Assembly: GCF_002286785.1 (NCBI RefSeq)
Contig: NZ_MUJY01000044.1
Coordinates: 1 to 35,768 of the forward strand
DNA from: Pseudomonas sp. PIC25
GTDB lineage: Bacteria > Pseudomonadota > Gammaproteobacteria > Pseudomonadales > Pseudomonadaceae
DNA length: 35,768 bases
Direction of reading: 5' to 3'
A model generated the notes under the pieces. The model was not told the DNA's origin, did no database searches, and saw only the letters and a list, made by a program, of their open reading frames with translations. The position numbers were made by a program, and so were the translations under genes. Each line of letters starts with the position of its first letter. Position 1 is the first letter of the stretch. Below are positions 35,684-35,768 of the stretch, piece by piece.

Positions 35684-35768
35684 GGCTATGTCTGCGTTAA
35701 GTGTTGCTAGCTCCTAAACTTACTGTACGGCGTCCCCTTTCTGGAGGTCTGTCATGCGTGCAACAGAG
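35684..35768 (+). mobile_element. Left end of a second IS1595-like element (partial)
   Basis: The element begins GGCTATGTCTGCGTTA, identical to the inverted complement of the right end at 163-178. It contains a leader with CTGGAGG (35741-35747) and the transposase start at 35754. Its orientation is the same as that of the element entering the window at base 1. Confidence 0.75.
35754..35768 (+). CDS. IS1595-family transposase, first five codons
   Basis: ATG at 35754 follows CTGGAGG at proper spacing and reads MRATE before the window ends. It is taken as the start of the transposase whose C-terminus is seen in the copy at 3-176; the family cannot be judged from these five codons alone. Confidence 0.55.

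Overview
The window reads as chromosomal DNA from a GC-rich Pseudomonas, probably of the P. aeruginosa / nitroreducens / citronellolis side of the genus. The reasons are the gene content (EstA autotransporter esterase, class I Fbp, secreted chorismate mutase, a DUF2339/DUF3999 pair) and the REP-type palindromes between genes. From memory, not checked, two blocks resemble separate PAO1 neighbourhoods: blc, small lipoprotein, DUF924, fbp, estA ... DUF3999, DUF2339 (around PA5107-PA5114) and aroQ, thioesterase, Fe-ADH, acyl-CoA dehydrogenase, 3-hydroxyacyl-CoA dehydrogenase, LysR (around PA5184-PA5189). The join lies near 11.9-12.1 kb.

Layout. 1-178: right end of an IS1595-like insertion sequence. 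208-11842: a run of minus-strand housekeeping and envelope genes (blc, lipoprotein, DUF924, fbp, estA, diguanylate cyclase, DUF3999, DUF2339). 12136-18581: aroQ convergent with a thioesterase, then a fatty-acid-type operon (3-hydroxyacyl-CoA dehydrogenase, acyl-CoA dehydrogenase) with an Fe-alcohol dehydrogenase, divergent from a LysR regulator. 18582-24207: an accessory signalling island. A soluble FIST-domain chemoreceptor faces a five-gene minus-strand operon: an ABC-ATPase/dual-specificity-phosphatase fusion, a roadblock-like protein, a 215-residue protein with a probable C-terminal winged helix, a small Ras-like GTPase and a second roadblock/LC7 protein. 24459-29929: LysR with a duplicated decayed tail, a divergent MDR oxidoreductase, an AhpD-like protein, a MocR regulator, a GNAT acetyltransferase and an azoreductase-like flavoprotein. 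29958-31816: a hipBA toxin-antitoxin module bracketed by two identical 30-bp palindromic repeats. 31834-32178: a decayed Bro-N gene. 32179-35536: a secreted DUF4432 epimerase-like protein with a LacI-type operator, a long REP hairpin, and a RecQ-family helicase. 35684-end: left end of a second copy of the same IS, in the same orientation as the first.

The best candidate for an undescribed system is the 20997-24198 operon with its FIST chemoreceptor neighbour. A small GTPase with two roadblock partners is the MglA/MglB type of module, here linked to an unusual phosphatase-ATPase fusion and a cytoplasmic chemoreceptor. Other notable structure: both IS copies sit in the centre of the same REP palindrome; a 52-bp MITE-like element sits exactly in the TAA shared by two convergent stop codons; and three evenly spaced AATCC-N12-GGATT operators lie in front of hipB.
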